This document shows positions 48,908 through 60,613 of a stretch of 64,000 nucleotides of DNA, piece by piece (the stretch's first letter is position 1; each line of letters begins with the position of its first letter). The stretch is from contig DF236985.1 of the NCBI GenBank assembly GCA_000708835.1, forward strand, positions 1 to 64,000, read 5' to 3'. The notes under the pieces are model-generated. The model had not been told where the DNA came from and ran no database searches. It worked only from the letters and a program-made list of their open reading frames with translations. The stretch comes from Klebsormidium nitens. Lineage: Eukaryota; Streptophyta; Klebsormidiophyceae; Klebsormidiales; Klebsormidiaceae. Made by a program: the position numbers and the translations under genes.

Positions 48908-51900
48908 TTACTCTGCCTTGTACTTCTTCGAAAAGAATCCTTTCTCTGGCGGCAGCTCGATGCCCACAATATTGGCTTGGTATTGGCTGAATTGCGTGTT
49001 CGGATTCTCACGGATGCGCAGGTGCATCGCGAAGCGCTTGTTCTTCAGACGGGTGTTAAGGTTGTCCAGCTGTTCGTTTGGAGGTTTGATGCTGAAGCTC
49101 GTCAGGTGCGTGCCGGTGACGACGACGAAGTCGTTTGACCAGATTTTGACGGCCAGGACGTCCGCTGTACAAGGAGACGGTAGAAGTATAAGTTGCCGCT
49201 GAAGTCGGTTACCTCCGGCGAAGCAGTATCGACTACAGTCTTAGCTGAATTCAATGACTTCGATGAATCGGTTGCTAATGTCGATACTACTGTTGTAAGT
49301 GGTGTCTAATCTGTCATGCTGCGCGTAAGACAATTCTACTTTTATCTTCAAGCTCAGTCAACTTCGACCGTAATTTTCAATTCTGAGAAAATTTGGACTG
49401 TTGATCGTGTATTCAGAATCCTGCGATTGCATGATGATTCTATCGATCCAGGTAGGTTGAATCGGCCTACCTGCAGGGGCTGCTGTCTTGCACGGAACTG
49501 TGCGCGCGCACACGTGTAGGTGACGTAGCCGCGCGCGCATATGCTCGTTCTAAAAAAGTTTGAAGTCAAGTAAACAAAAAGAAATTCGACTACTCACGTC
49601 CTGCATCCACCCGGATGTCCACTGACACGGTGACTTCTACGCACGCGTCCGTCAGCGGTCCCGGCTGACATCCCTGCTCGCAGAAGAGCTGGCGCGTGAC
49701 CGGGTTTCTGCTTGCAGCACCGCTGCACTCGTAGCAGCCGTACGCGATGGAGTCGACTTTCGTGAAGTTGATGAACGTCGCAAGCACCGTCGCTGCAGTC
49801 CACTTGTTGCCGGCCAGAGATTGGACGACTCGAGACCACGGCATGATTCTGTCTTCGTTGACGATTCGGTAGGTCAGACCGATAGCAGCCACAGCAGCTG
49901 CTGACGCGTCACTCTTGCAGATGACAGTGCTGCGAGAAGAGACATCATAACAGTTATCTGCTGTTTTACATCACGGTTGCTCGGAAGCTTAAAACGCAGA
50001 CATCTCAAAGTTCGTCAATCAATGTCCGCCAGACGGAAATGTGAAACCTGTTTTAAATCTAAGCTGATCTCGACTTCGATAGTGAACGGATATTGTTCGT
50101 GTTACAGTCAGACTTCAAAGAACTTATGTTGAGCGTTATCTCAGTTTGCAATTCCTAGCAACTTCTGATTCAGCTACATCAGATAACCACAATAAGAGTT
50201 TTACGGGATAGAAAGCTTTTGCAGTTCTGCATATGTGGTAAACGTAAATCATCTGGTGAAGTCGTAAAAGTCTGAAAGAAGAAAAAAACGACGAAAAATC
50301 AGAAAAAATGTAAAAGACTCGATGCTATTAGACGAAGACTGACACGTGGCACGTGCTGATTGGCTGAACCGGAGAGTACCATCACAGAATGGTGCTGTCG
50401 TCTCGGCTTGTCATATTCAAAGACCGAGATGCCCGTACAGTGGGCGCCCATTCGCGTGCTATCATTGGCTTACCGGTTGACCAAAATAAGTGTGCTGTTC
50501 TTTTACGGATCCGAATTCTTATACGGAAGAAAGAAATTCACGAATCTTTCAAGAAATCTGCCTGCGAATATGTAGCTGCGGTTAACGCACAGTAAGTTGC
50601 GTGCAGAAATCTTACTTTCGCGTGCTCGAACAGCCCTGGTCTTCATCGTACTGTACTCCGCTGATGACCACGACGTCAGCACGGACCTTCAGCTGTTTGA
50701 GTTCAGGTAGGTGCGCCATGTCGCCCCAGATTGCGATGCTACCCATGATGCCGCTTTTGTCCTTTATGACAATTTTGACGACCTCGCGGTCACCTCTTGA
50801 CGTCATCGGTTTGCACACACGGCTCTTGTAGACCAGTAGACCTTCGATTTTGTGAACCTGTATTGGAGTAAATTCATGTGATGAGTAAGCAGGCGTTCGA
50901 AGTCTCTGATTTCCAACTGTATGTATTTTCTGCAGATGGATCTTACGACTGATCACGTACGCAACTTGCTGTTACAGAATCCTCTAGTTAATAACCATAT
51001 TCGGTTGACCGAACTTTTATCAGTTATCTTTTAATAGAACGCAATTCATGGAGAGACCAATCAGACCTGATCGACTGCAACGATTTCCTGCATGTACTAT
51101 GGCGCGGAGGACTTCGAAGATTGTGACAGAGAATCTTTGATTCCTACGGATCGATCTGAATACAAGCCTTCAAGCCTGGCACATGAGTGAGCGTCCTGTT
51201 TCAAAAACTTTGTTAACCTGGATTGCAAAGTTATGTTTATTTTGCAAACTTCTGGCTGGTGGTCATTATTATCAAAGTACGAGATGACATGCAAGCACAT
51301 CCTACGAATGAATTTGCGTCGGATTTGACTTACGCCGCCAGGTTGGAGAGCGTCGAAGCTGACTGGAGTTTCCACGATCGATACGATCTCCTCTTCAGAC
51401 TTCATGATCATGGTGCGTCCTTCCGTCACCTTCAGGGAAGTTGGATGATCCGTCAGGGAATACCTGTAAGGGAGAGAACATAGAACATTTGTCATAGTCG
51501 AACATAAGCGCAGGCTTGTAGTCGTGCATGCACGAGCCAGCTTGGTTTGCTGACTTGCAGATTCGAGGGATTCGACGCTAAGCAGCCGCCACGATGTTGA
51601 AATTCGTCAAATTCGCATATAGAAAGTTACTGACTACGACGGCTGGTGAAAGATGCGCGACACTACAGAAGATTATGACGTTGAATAAGACGGGAGATTG
51701 TGCTAACTCAGAGGTGGTTGGACGTTACTGACCTGACAATGCCATGACTTCCAAATGAAGCCGGCGTTCTAATTTATCGCTTAAACGCAAGAAACGCTTC
51801 GTTTGTGACTCAGACAGCATTGTCAAAAGCCCAGTCTGAGTTGCATACCAAGCAATCAAACATAGCCAGACAGAAGATTCAGCACACGTCAGAAGCAGAG

Positions 51901-52237
51901 AACAAGACGCTTACCTGCATGAAGCGACCGTCGGACGGTACAGGAGTATGGTGCTTTCTTTTGCGCATTTGTCGCTCACATACTCCACAGAATGCTTGTC
52001 CCTGCTTGTGGCTTCCACCGTGATTCTATTCCCTTCTTTGTCTTGGAAGACTGCAGCTGTAGTGAACAGGTGTCCAAATGGCAGCTCGCGCACTTTGGGC
52101 TTGTTGTTTTGCGTGGGACTATCTAGGTCAACTATTTTCCCATGCACTTGGAAGAAATCGGAGTCGACTGGGAAGTTTGCGATCTGACTCACGGTGACTG
52201 TGGGCACCTCCATTGCTGCAGCCGCTTGTGCGCACAT
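48908..52237 (-). CDS. Helitron-encoded RPA1-like single-strand DNA-binding protein
   Basis: Five exons join in phase: 52237-51915, 51463-51334, 50857-50616, 49929-49598 and 49164-48908, giving 427 aa. Exons 1-2 fit an OB-fold like RPA1 domain A (VTVSQIANF, FFQVHGKIVDLDS, ITVEATSRD). Exon 3 fits domain B (KIVIKDKSG, SIAIWGDMA, VVVISGVQY). Exons 4-5 fit domain C with a zinc ribbon (CYECSG, CEQGC) followed by VKIWSNDFVVVTGTHL and a C-terminal helix. The N-terminal protein-interaction domain of cellular RPA1 is absent. Plant and animal Helitrons often carry RPA1 homologues that probably coat displaced DNA during rolling-circle replication. Confidence 0.82.
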
Positions 52238-53289
52238 GCTTAAAGATGGGAGCTTGCTTCTGTGGAGACGAGCTACGCGTGCGCAACAGAAGGACGCTTC
52301 TGCTGGGGAAAGGAATTGAATTGAGCCGTCTCGCGAAATGATCAGAATTAGAAGAGTTCGAGAGTGGACTTGAAGAACGTGGGCGAACGGATGACAGCTT
52401 GGAAATAGTAGACAGAAAAAATTCAGTCAACGAAAGCGTTCAGAATAGGCAGAGTTATAGATTGCAGAAGAGTCAGCAGTAGTAAAACTCGTCGTGTAAG
52501 ACAGCGAACTTCGAACGAACGGTAGAAGAAGCCGATGTCATGCGCACGTGTCGTAGAATTCGAGACCGGAAGGGCAATAGTCGAAGCTCGAGCGTCAAGA
52601 GAATAGTTCTGGTTAAGTCTGACGACGAAAATGGAAGCAGCTGACGTCGAAGAAATCCACGTACTCACACCGTCAGCAGCAAATGCGCCTCCTCAGCGTG
52701 TGAATCAAAACGCTGTAGTGACAGAGTCATAAGCCATGCGACATGCATGCTCGTGAGCATGCACACGACGACGACTTCAACAACCGTAAGCACTAGAAAG
52801 ACGAAATCGCTGGTTACCAGAAACAGACGAAGGGTTTCGATGTCGTCATACGTGACACGTGCGTACGGCAGTAAAGTTGTACGGCTTCGCGCGCGTACGA
52901 GTGAGAGACAGACTGTGCAGAAGAAAATTCCACCTACCGGTACTTACTTCGCTGTATTCACCTTCTCAGCTGGATCTGATGCAACCGTTGGCTTCTTGAT
53001 CCCTCGTTGTCCACGTTCGCCGAATGCAGCTTTCTTCGCAGCTTTTTAAACCTGTAGGCGGGACAAATCGTCAGCAATTGCACGATACCGAGAAAACAGC
53101 AAGCCATAAGAATCAGGAAAACAGTTCGATCCCTGCTGAAACATTTTCCAGTGTCATCAAATTCTGGGTACGTAGCTAAAGTTTAATGCTTGTGTAAAAC
53201 TTGCGACGCACAGAGAAGGAAATCAAATAAGCGTGAATGACCTTGCAGAGAACGGAACGTAGCTCCGCTTGCCTAGAGCAAAGTCATTT

Positions 53290-53700
53290 TACACCTGGAG
53301 AAGACAGATAAGAATCCGACAGAATTCTTCACAGCGCGTGCAATAAAAAGATGGATAGGAGATAAAACTGAAGAGGTTCTTTACTACGCGTGCAAAAACT
53401 GGTCAGATTAGAAGAGGTAGGGAGAAAAACCCTGAAGAAATCCTTCACTGTGCACGTAGACGTTGATCAAAGTAGGAAGGAAAGACAACAAACAATAAGG
53501 GAATCCCTCACCGCACGCGTCGGCTGTTTTAATCGGCAATATGAATCGCTCCTTCTCCATCACCAAGTGCAGCTCGTCCAAGAAGTCCGCCGACGAGTCC
53601 GGCTGGGACATCACCCTGAAGCAGACCTCCATTGCGCCACCTGCCATCCCCGACATGCTACGGCGCCACGTGGCGCTTGCTGATTGGACCGTAGTTATCC
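53290..53700 (-). pseudogene. Captured exon of a flagellar MSP-domain protein, with edge repeats
   Basis: On the minus strand from about 53665 to 53513 one frame reads GMAGGAMEVCFRV, DSSADFLDELHLV, MEKERFILPIKTADAC and then a GTGAGG donor. This pattern (VCF.P.S..DYLDEL.LVTEKE.F.LPI) is typical of MSP/ASH-type domains in HYDIN- and DLEC1-like axonemal proteins. It lies between the two Helitron genes without continuation, so it is best read as a host fragment taken up by the element. Beyond the donor, 53290-53510, about three more units of roughly 64 bp repeat the donor edge (GCGTGCGGTGAGGGATTCC-like), as in the host introns. Confidence 0.6.
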
Positions 53701-54019
53701 AGCTCAACGGAAAAGTAAGCGAAATCGACGAGCATGCTGCAGACTTAGCGGATAACGTAGAGACCTCAAAAACTTACGAGCGGCAGAGTAGCAGAAATTG
53801 GGTTAGGATAAGGATTAGTTTTAAAACTTAGGTGGGTTTAAGGGCATGCGTAATGGCTTGAACGGTTTTCGTTTTCGTGGATCGACTTGTAGTGGTCAGA
53901 GAAAGATGGCAGGCAGCGGAAAGCAAAGAAGAGATTCTTGAGTTTTCAAACAAAGGAAGAAAATCCTACCGCAGACTTTGAAGCAAACATTAGCGAAGAC
54001 GAACGAAACAATATGCTAC

Positions 54020-57000
54020 TTATCGACAGCTGACTGAATGAAGCGCTATATGGAGCGGACTGTGGTCGCTCCAATACGCCTCTAGATTCCGGACTGCAGC
54101 TGTACTTGCTAAGGAAGATGACACCCAGACAGCGTCAAGCATGCTCCCCTGATTAGTGGTCGGCAGCGAATTCAGTAGGCTGGCTCCGAATGAATGCATT
54201 ATGCTAATGAGTTTTTGAGCAGTATTAGATTTCTGCAACAGGTCGATATTAAAGTCACCAGCGCAAATGAAAGATGGCGTTGCTCCCGGTGCTCGTCGGA
54301 ATATATCGTCGAGGAAACGTCTTAATGTTTCTAAGAAGTTGTCGACAAGAAAGTCAGACGGTGATCTGTAGACTGCAATGAGGTAAAAGTCAGGACACGG
54401 CCGGCCCCGGATGTGAATGCAAAGTACCTGCGAGTGACAATCAGATAGCGCGGAGTGAAACGTAGCCGTTAATGCTTTGTCCTGCTTCGATAAGTAGATC
54501 AGAACGTTATCAAATCCGCTTCTTTCGCTGGCGTTTGCTTCAGCCCGATAGACTTCGAAATTTGAGCGGGACAACGTTGATAAAGACCATGACGGTGAAG
54601 TTCTTGTTTCTGTGCACACGATGATGTGACTGCGATTGAAATTAGGATCTGCAAAGAGGTCGGATTCATGTAAGCGGAAAGAACGCACGTTATGTAAAAT
54701 TAGGTGGAGTTCTCGATCACATCCAGGACTGAAAGGTACCTGCGGAATACAGGGTACAACGCACGCTTTTTGGCGAAGACGAGCCATTTCCATTATCACC
54801 TTATGGCTCACCGTAATCTCATCGAAAGCAGCATCTAGAATGAAGACATCTTTCAAGCTGGGAAATCGACTAAGGCCGACATAATGACGACCGGCGTCAA
54901 TATGCCGCTTCGAGGCACCGCGAAAATCGACTGCGCCTTTTCGTACTGTCATGCCTTGTGTGTGATAGAAAGTTCCGGCAGTTGCCGGTCGTAGCGGAAA
55001 CTGCATCCGCAATATGGTACTGTCAATTCGCCGGCTCGCCTGAAACTTACGCGATATGCGGAACACTGGCGTCCATGTTGGATTAACAGAAGGACACAGA
55101 CGATATAGATTTACGTGTTGTTTGCGAGTATGCCGTCCGACTCGTTCGTCAACGAATTCTATCCAGACCGCATGGGGATCGGCGCCCCCGACATCATGAA
55201 AACGTCTGATATAGCCGGTCGCTCCATTGTATAAGCCGTCTGGGATGTCAATGTTACAAGTGACTTCAACGAGAAGTCCGACTTTGAGAAGTAGAGTTGC
55301 ATATAAAGTCGCCGTTTCAGAATCTTGCATTGTGATCGCTTTCGTCAGAAAGTATTGACGGTCTCGAGAAGAAATGCTGCAAGACAACACTTCATCTCTT
55401 GCTCTAAGAGAAAATTCGGGCCCTCCTGTAAGGCGTAATACAAGTGAATTGTGCATGTCCCTTTTTTTGTGCGTTGCAAAAATGTGTTTGTCGAATGCGG
55501 AATAATCCGCCGGCAGGTGCAGCGTATCAACTACCCTTGTTTGAAATAGGGCTAAATCGTCAGCGGTGTGAGCGCCAACACGCAAACGATTGAGCGCTTC
55601 CGCGAAGTTAAGACATTCTTTCTGACGCATGATATCCACGAGTTCGTACATACGTACGTTTTCTTCCCACAAATTGCTGACAATCACACCTTGCTTACGA
55701 ACACCCTCGAAAACATATCCGTCCCACAACGGTTTCAGTTGAAAAAGGTCACCTCCGAAAATAACCGGCAAGCCGCCAAAAGGCTCAGCAGACTCGAAGA
55801 TCTCCTGCAATCTATAGTTTATTATTTGAAGGAGTTTAGCCCCAGTCATTGAAATTTCGTCGATCACAATGCCCCGTAAGTCTGCGTAGTTGTCTCTTAA
55901 AGCAGCTTTTTTTTCGCCACTTATCTGAATATACGTTTCTACTTTCGCATAAAGGGGTATTTTGAAGGCGGAATGAATAGTAACTCCATCAATGTTGAAG
56001 CCAGCGCTCCCCGTAAATGCGGTCAGTAGAAGTTTTAAAGACGTTGGTTGCAATCCCAGAGTTCCGCTGAACGTACGAATTACAAGCTGGGTAAGGCATC
56101 GAATCACCAAACTTTTTCCAGTCCCTGCACCTCCGGTTAAGAATTCCACGAGTTGCCAATCACCTTGAAATTTTAAGCGGTGAATAACGTGATTGATGTA
56201 TGCTCGTTGTGGTAATGTCAATATTCGCATCTGACTGCGGAAATCTTGGTCATCCAACAGAACCTGCGAATGCGGCAGTTTCTCCTCAGCTGATGCATCC
56301 GCCGACGGGTGAAGTTCTGGGGGAACTGTAAATTCTGACGGCACAGCGCAATCTGCTGAAGCGCTGTCTGAAATATGCACTGCAGCAGTGTCGTCTAATT
56401 CGTCGAATAATTCGACATCCATAGCAGCCATAGCTTCTGCGTATTGCTCAACATCCTCCCAGGCAATACATGAGTTGTAATTGTATGATGCGACTACAGC
56501 TTCAATCGAGTCTTTATTGGCATCGTACCTGGTTTCAAAATCCGTGTACGATGCAAGCAAAATTCGGTCGATTTGCGCGTTCAAGGTCGCCAGATCCTCG
56601 CCATCGAACTGCCAAGGCAGAAACAGGAGAAGTTGTTCTCGGAAGAACAACTCGGGATCTGAATTTTTTCTGTATCCAACATATCGGATAATCTTGGCTT
56701 TACTGCGCTTTCGATATCTGCGCATACCCGTAGAATTTTGTGTAGAATCAAGCTCATCGGCTACTGTAAGATCAGCAGTTTCTGCACTCGGAACAGTATC
56801 GTCATTTATTTCTTCGTCGGCAACTGGAGCTGTTGACGCAGGCTCATACCAAGCAGCGAAGTCGGCTAGTGTCAAAGTTTCCGTACCCTGTAAAATCGGA
56901 TTCCGTAAGCGCATGGCGTATTTGTCGACAATATTGGTATACACGCACTCAGTTGAATCCTCCGGGAGCAGACGTAAAGCATGGTCATTTTTGACTAGAA

Positions 57001-60000
57001 AAGTGCGATCCTCGACGGGTCCAGTTGGAATGAATATGTGATCACGGGAGCTACGTCTGTACGGTATACCGATGCAACCGTACACAGCTTCTTGCGCGGA
57101 AACTTCTTGCCCTTTTAACAGCGTCATTCCCACGTGTCTTATGGCCCTTCGAAGTTCCATATTTCCTCGCCGTGCATCGGCGTATGCTTGATCTAATAGT
57201 TTGCTCATTTTGTAGTCGGTCTTCATCATATACGAACTGATATAGTTGGCTGCTGCGTATGCCTCCAGTACGAACTGAAAGTCCATGTTAGTTCCATCTA
57301 AAAGTTTGAGGAGTTTTGGATTATAGTTGTTGATGTAAACTTCGCAAGGACGTCGTTTCAAGAAAACGACTGGTTTGACTAGCTTTGAGCGTAATCCGAG
57401 CACATATTCCGAAGGCGTCAAAGAAAGGCGACTATAAAATTCAAGAGTATCCAGTTCACGTACACCTGGATCTTTATCTTCCAGATCTTTCAGACCTGCA
57501 GCAATCCGCCGATGATATTCGGCGCATTCCAATTTTTTAGATTCTGAAAGACCTTCCGGCAGAGGATGAAGAATCATAGTTTCGTGCAAAGGGGGCCGCG
57601 GAAAGCTGAAACGGCAGACCCTCTTATTGCTAGGACTGCGACGTTTTAAACAGTAACCACGACTGTGGTGATGGAATTGGCCCGCTAAATTAGCAGGCGC
57701 AGCCGCGGTCGACGAACACGTAACGTGCGCATCTATAAACGCGACGACTGTAGAGTCGTCGTCAATGCCAAATTTTGGCGCATCTGCTACGTAAAAGGCG
57801 CAGTGCGTATGCGGCGTACCCCGCTGCTGGAATTCATCCCTCCAAAAGAAATCTGTGACGTGTCCGATCAACGACGAGTATTTACAGATTGCATGCACCA
57901 AACGGGACCTTCGATTATCATAGCATCGAGAAACTGTAACGGGATCATTTCTAATCAAACGAACTTTATCGATCCACGGGAATTCAAGCGCAGCCGCTTC
58001 TGATACCATAATTCCCGTTGCCAAATAATGCAGATTCCGTATTAAAGCTCCCCAGTGAGTTTCAGCCATCGTGAAAGTACCAAAAAATTGAAAGGGACCG
58101 AGCTGCCTTATTGTTGCGAAGGCTTCTTGTTTGCCCTGACGGTTGTATTCAGGACTGCCACGTAGCGTTTTGAAATCGCGATATCCTACGTTTTGAGCCA
58201 TAAGCGAGGACTTGATTTCAGAATTACGTAGCTCACCGACCGTCGGAAAAGCAAGGCTGGGTAACTTTTTCTTACGTAGATGAACCCACGATTGACTGGC
58301 AACCATAGCAGCCTGCAGTTTCCGTAATTTGAAGAAGATATTACTAGTATGATACGCAAAACGACGATCTACATTAGTTAGTTCAAACTTGCATATTTTG
58401 CTGTAACTCAGTTGACTAGTAGGTCTAGCACAACCGTTGAACAAGGAAGGGAAAGCCTTCTCCTCTGCATATGGATCTTGTAACATACCCAACGGTGTTT
58501 GTCCTTCGCTTGGAGCAACGTTGACACCGAAATTGTGGAACGAAACAAACGACGGAACATCTTGAAGCATAGTCTCTTCTGGCGGTAATCGACCGGTGTC
58601 CTCATCTCCGGAATCCGACTCCGAAGATGACGATGACGACACGTCATCCAGTGTTATTACTCCACCCTCAATGCCTAGCTGATCACGAAACAAGAAAGAC
58701 TCTACGTGATGCGCATCAGTACGCAGATCCGCATCAGCTAGCCAGTCTGAACGTACAGATACACCTGCTTCTCGCCACAACGTTGGGCGCGACGTCAAAT
58801 CAACTACGGCGTCTCGTAATTTTGCTGGGCGCACGTTTTCTGCCGCCCTATAACATGCTTTATTGCGAAGTTTATATTTGATGGCGACTGCAATTGTTCC
58901 CTCCGAGTCTACAAACCTCGGCAATGCAAGTTGTATCTTGCTGAGATCGGCGGGCACGTTGACAACCATGCCTTTTAAAGCCAACTGTCCTAACCTTCTC
59001 GGCCCACCAGCAGCAGAAGGAGGCAATCCACGCATTTTCATAAACGGCAAACGTAAAGCAAGTAGATCATTTTCCATACTGGTGAGCCCTTGCAGCGCCG
59101 GAGTCAGAGCCGGAAAATCCGGTTGACGAGTTGGCGCGCCTGGTGGGCAACGACGTTTCTTTACGTATCCAGCGCACGTAGAGCAGATCCATTCTTTGTT
59201 ATCTACAGAACATCGCCCAGACAACCAAGCAAGCGCTTCAGCATCAGTTAACCGACTCCTTAGCTTATCGTTAACCTCCCGCACAGAGTGCGAGAACCAA
59301 GAACGTCGACAAGAAGTGCAGACGAAGAGCGGACCCTCATTACTTGCCGCGCGAAATTCGCGGACGATCTCGTCAAGATCGTCGGTATCAGCATCATTCG
59401 TCGGGGACACATTCTCCGACGTCATAGCTGATATGCTTCTGTCGAGCTCCATTTTAACAGCCAGAGACAATTGTAGAGAATCAGAGACGGGCAGATTAAG
59501 AGCATGTCTTCGAGAAACTCGACGAGCCACGTAATCATATGCTCGAGCGGCTTCCGTAGCAGTGTCGTAATAGCCGAGGTCGTAGCTTTTACATAGTACA
59601 TTAATTCGAGCTCGGAACCGTATTCGATCGTGATACCGTGTTTCATAAACGCCGAAGAATTGCGGGTGAGAAGATTCATTTGGAGCCGCAGACGCCTGAG
59701 TCGCAGACTCTTCTCTGGGAGCACTACTGCGTTGATTGAGCTTACCTCTGAGCAGCATCAAGCATTCATCAGCATAAGCACGCTCCGCTGCATCCACACC
59801 AGCTCCGTCGGGAAAGTTGAGCGGCCTCGGGTACGCGCCGTCCGCCACGAGAGCTTGAATAACGTAGTCGTAAGTCCTGGCGGCCTGCTCTTCAGACTCG
59901 AAGGCACCAACGTGATACTGCCTGCGGCTAAACTGACACTTAATCTCGAACGGCCGTTGCAGGCGCTTCGACCTATGAACTCCCCTATATTGACCAGCAC

Positions 60001-60613
60001 CACTTTTTACAGCAGCCGACTTTAGACGAAACTGACAAGAACTACAGGTCTTAGATCGCTGTAGATTCGGCAATTGGCACTGCGGGCAGACATTCTCACG
60101 ATGATGCAGCTGAAACCTATGCTTACAGTTTCCACATACGTGAGCTTGGCTAAATACCCGTTGAGTGCACCCTGGGCATTCTTTCAAACGCCTCTTTCCA
60201 CTACCGCCGCAACTATGACAGCTAAGAGCGCTGGGAAGTACTTTGCTGGTACAATGCATCTTCCAGGGGCAGAGTATCATGCTGAGCCCGTTTGAACCAT
60301 CCTGGCTATAATCAGCGGTCTCAGCGGGCATATCCCGGTCGTCAGAGCTTACAGATCCTCCAGAACTGTCCTGCGCATATCGCCGTACAAGCACTACGTA
60401 CTTCATCTCCCATGCTTGTACACCTTTCATCATTGCTCCTTCCAAAGAAGTCGGCGTCATGACTACAATTGAAAAACCAGCTTCGTCTCCTTCCCAGCTT
60501 GTAACTTTGCCCACACAATGCTGAAAGCGATCATCAAGAGGGGCTGCTCGAACATGAACACCCAGCAGAACCTGCGGCCCGTACCTATCCACGTCGTCAG
60601 CCGGAGAAGCCAT
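54020..60613 (-). CDS. Helitron Rep-helicase-endonuclease with two AP2 domains
   Basis: One uninterrupted ORF; the first ATG in frame (MASPADDVDRYG) gives 2,197 aa. In order: a Cys-rich set of zinc ribbons (about 120-205, CHSCGG, CPGCTQ, CGNCKH, CPQCQL, CSSCQF); AP2 domain 1 (about 210-270, YRGVHRSKRLQRPFEIK, YHVGAFESEEQAARTYD); AP2 domain 2 (about 315-380, FFGVYE, YDLGYYDTATEAARAYD); the CTSC and CSTCAGY finger region common in Helitron proteins; HUH Rep with EFQQRGTPHTH (about 930); the paired tyrosines YISSYMMK (about 1120); a Pif1-type helicase with GGAGTGKS (56111-56134, about 1493) and VIDEISM; and an exonuclease-endonuclease-phosphatase domain (about 1990-2197) with TET, GDFNID and SDHSPL. 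It should nick, unwind and join DNA in rolling-circle transposition. All key catalytic residues are present. Confidence 0.9.
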   Translation of the reverse strand: MASPADDVDRYGPQVLLGVHVRAAPLDDRFQHCVGKVTSWEGDEAGFSIVVMTPTSLEGAMMKGVQAWEMKYVVLVRRYAQDSSGGSVSSDDRDMPAETADYSQDGSNGLSMILCPWKMHCTSKVLPSALSCHSCGGSGKRRLKECPGCTQRVFSQAHVCGNCKHRFQLHHRENVCPQCQLPNLQRSKTCSSCQFRLKSAAVKSGAGQYRGVHRSKRLQRPFEIKCQFSRRQYHVGAFESEEQAARTYDYVIQALVADGAYPRPLNFPDGAGVDAAERAYADECLMLLRGKLNQRSSAPREESATQASAAPNESSHPQFFGVYETRYHDRIRFRARINVLCKSYDLGYYDTATEAARAYDYVARRVSRRHALNLPVSDSLQLSLAVKMELDRSISAMTSENVSPTNDADTDDLDEIVREFRAASNEGPLFVCTSCRRSWFSHSVREVNDKLRSRLTDAEALAWLSGRCSVDNKEWICSTCAGYVKKRRCPPGAPTRQPDFPALTPALQGLTSMENDLLALRLPFMKMRGLPPSAAGGPRRLGQLALKGMVVNVPADLSKIQLALPRFVDSEGTIAVAIKYKLRNKACYRAAENVRPAKLRDAVVDLTSRPTLWREAGVSVRSDWLADADLRTDAHHVESFLFRDQLGIEGGVITLDDVSSSSSSESDSGDEDTGRLPPEETMLQDVPSFVSFHNFGVNVAPSEGQTPLGMLQDPYAEEKAFPSLFNGCARPTSQLSYSKICKFELTNVDRRFAYHTSNIFFKLRKLQAAMVASQSWVHLRKKKLPSLAFPTVGELRNSEIKSSLMAQNVGYRDFKTLRGSPEYNRQGKQEAFATIRQLGPFQFFGTFTMAETHWGALIRNLHYLATGIMVSEAAALEFPWIDKVRLIRNDPVTVSRCYDNRRSRLVHAICKYSSLIGHVTDFFWRDEFQQRGTPHTHCAFYVADAPKFGIDDDSTVVAFIDAHVTCSSTAAAPANLAGQFHHHSRGYCLKRRSPSNKRVCRFSFPRPPLHETMILHPLPEGLSESKKLECAEYHRRIAAGLKDLEDKDPGVRELDTLEFYSRLSLTPSEYVLGLRSKLVKPVVFLKRRPCEVYINNYNPKLLKLLDGTNMDFQFVLEAYAAANYISSYMMKTDYKMSKLLDQAYADARRGNMELRRAIRHVGMTLLKGQEVSAQEAVYGCIGIPYRRSSRDHIFIPTGPVEDRTFLVKNDHALRLLPEDSTECVYTNIVDKYAMRLRNPILQGTETLTLADFAAWYEPASTAPVADEEINDDTVPSAETADLTVADELDSTQNSTGMRRYRKRSKAKIIRYVGYRKNSDPELFFREQLLLFLPWQFDGEDLATLNAQIDRILLASYTDFETRYDANKDSIEAVVASYNYNSCIAWEDVEQYAEAMAAMDVELFDELDDTAAVHISDSASADCAVPSEFTVPPELHPSADASAEEKLPHSQVLLDDQDFRSQMRILTLPQRAYINHVIHRLKFQGDWQLVEFLTGGAGTGKSLVIRCLTQLVIRTFSGTLGLQPTSLKLLLTAFTGSAGFNIDGVTIHSAFKIPLYAKVETYIQISGEKKAALRDNYADLRGIVIDEISMTGAKLLQIINYRLQEIFESAEPFGGLPVIFGGDLFQLKPLWDGYVFEGVRKQGVIVSNLWEENVRMYELVDIMRQKECLNFAEALNRLRVGAHTADDLALFQTRVVDTLHLPADYSAFDKHIFATHKKRDMHNSLVLRLTGGPEFSLRARDEVLSCSISSRDRQYFLTKAITMQDSETATLYATLLLKVGLLVEVTCNIDIPDGLYNGATGYIRRFHDVGGADPHAVWIEFVDERVGRHTRKQHVNLYRLCPSVNPTWTPVFRISRKFQASRRIDSTILRMQFPLRPATAGTFYHTQGMTVRKGAVDFRGASKRHIDAGRHYVGLSRFPSLKDVFILDAAFDEITVSHKVIMEMARLRQKACVVPCIPQVPFSPGCDRELHLILHNVRSFRLHESDLFADPNFNRSHIIVCTETRTSPSWSLSTLSRSNFEVYRAEANASERSGFDNVLIYLSKQDKALTATFHSALSDCHSQVLCIHIRGRPCPDFYLIAVYRSPSDFLVDNFLETLRRFLDDIFRRAPGATPSFICAGDFNIDLLQKSNTAQKLISIMHSFGASLLNSLPTTNQGSMLDAVWVSSSLASTAAVRNLEAYWSDHSPLHIALHSVSCR

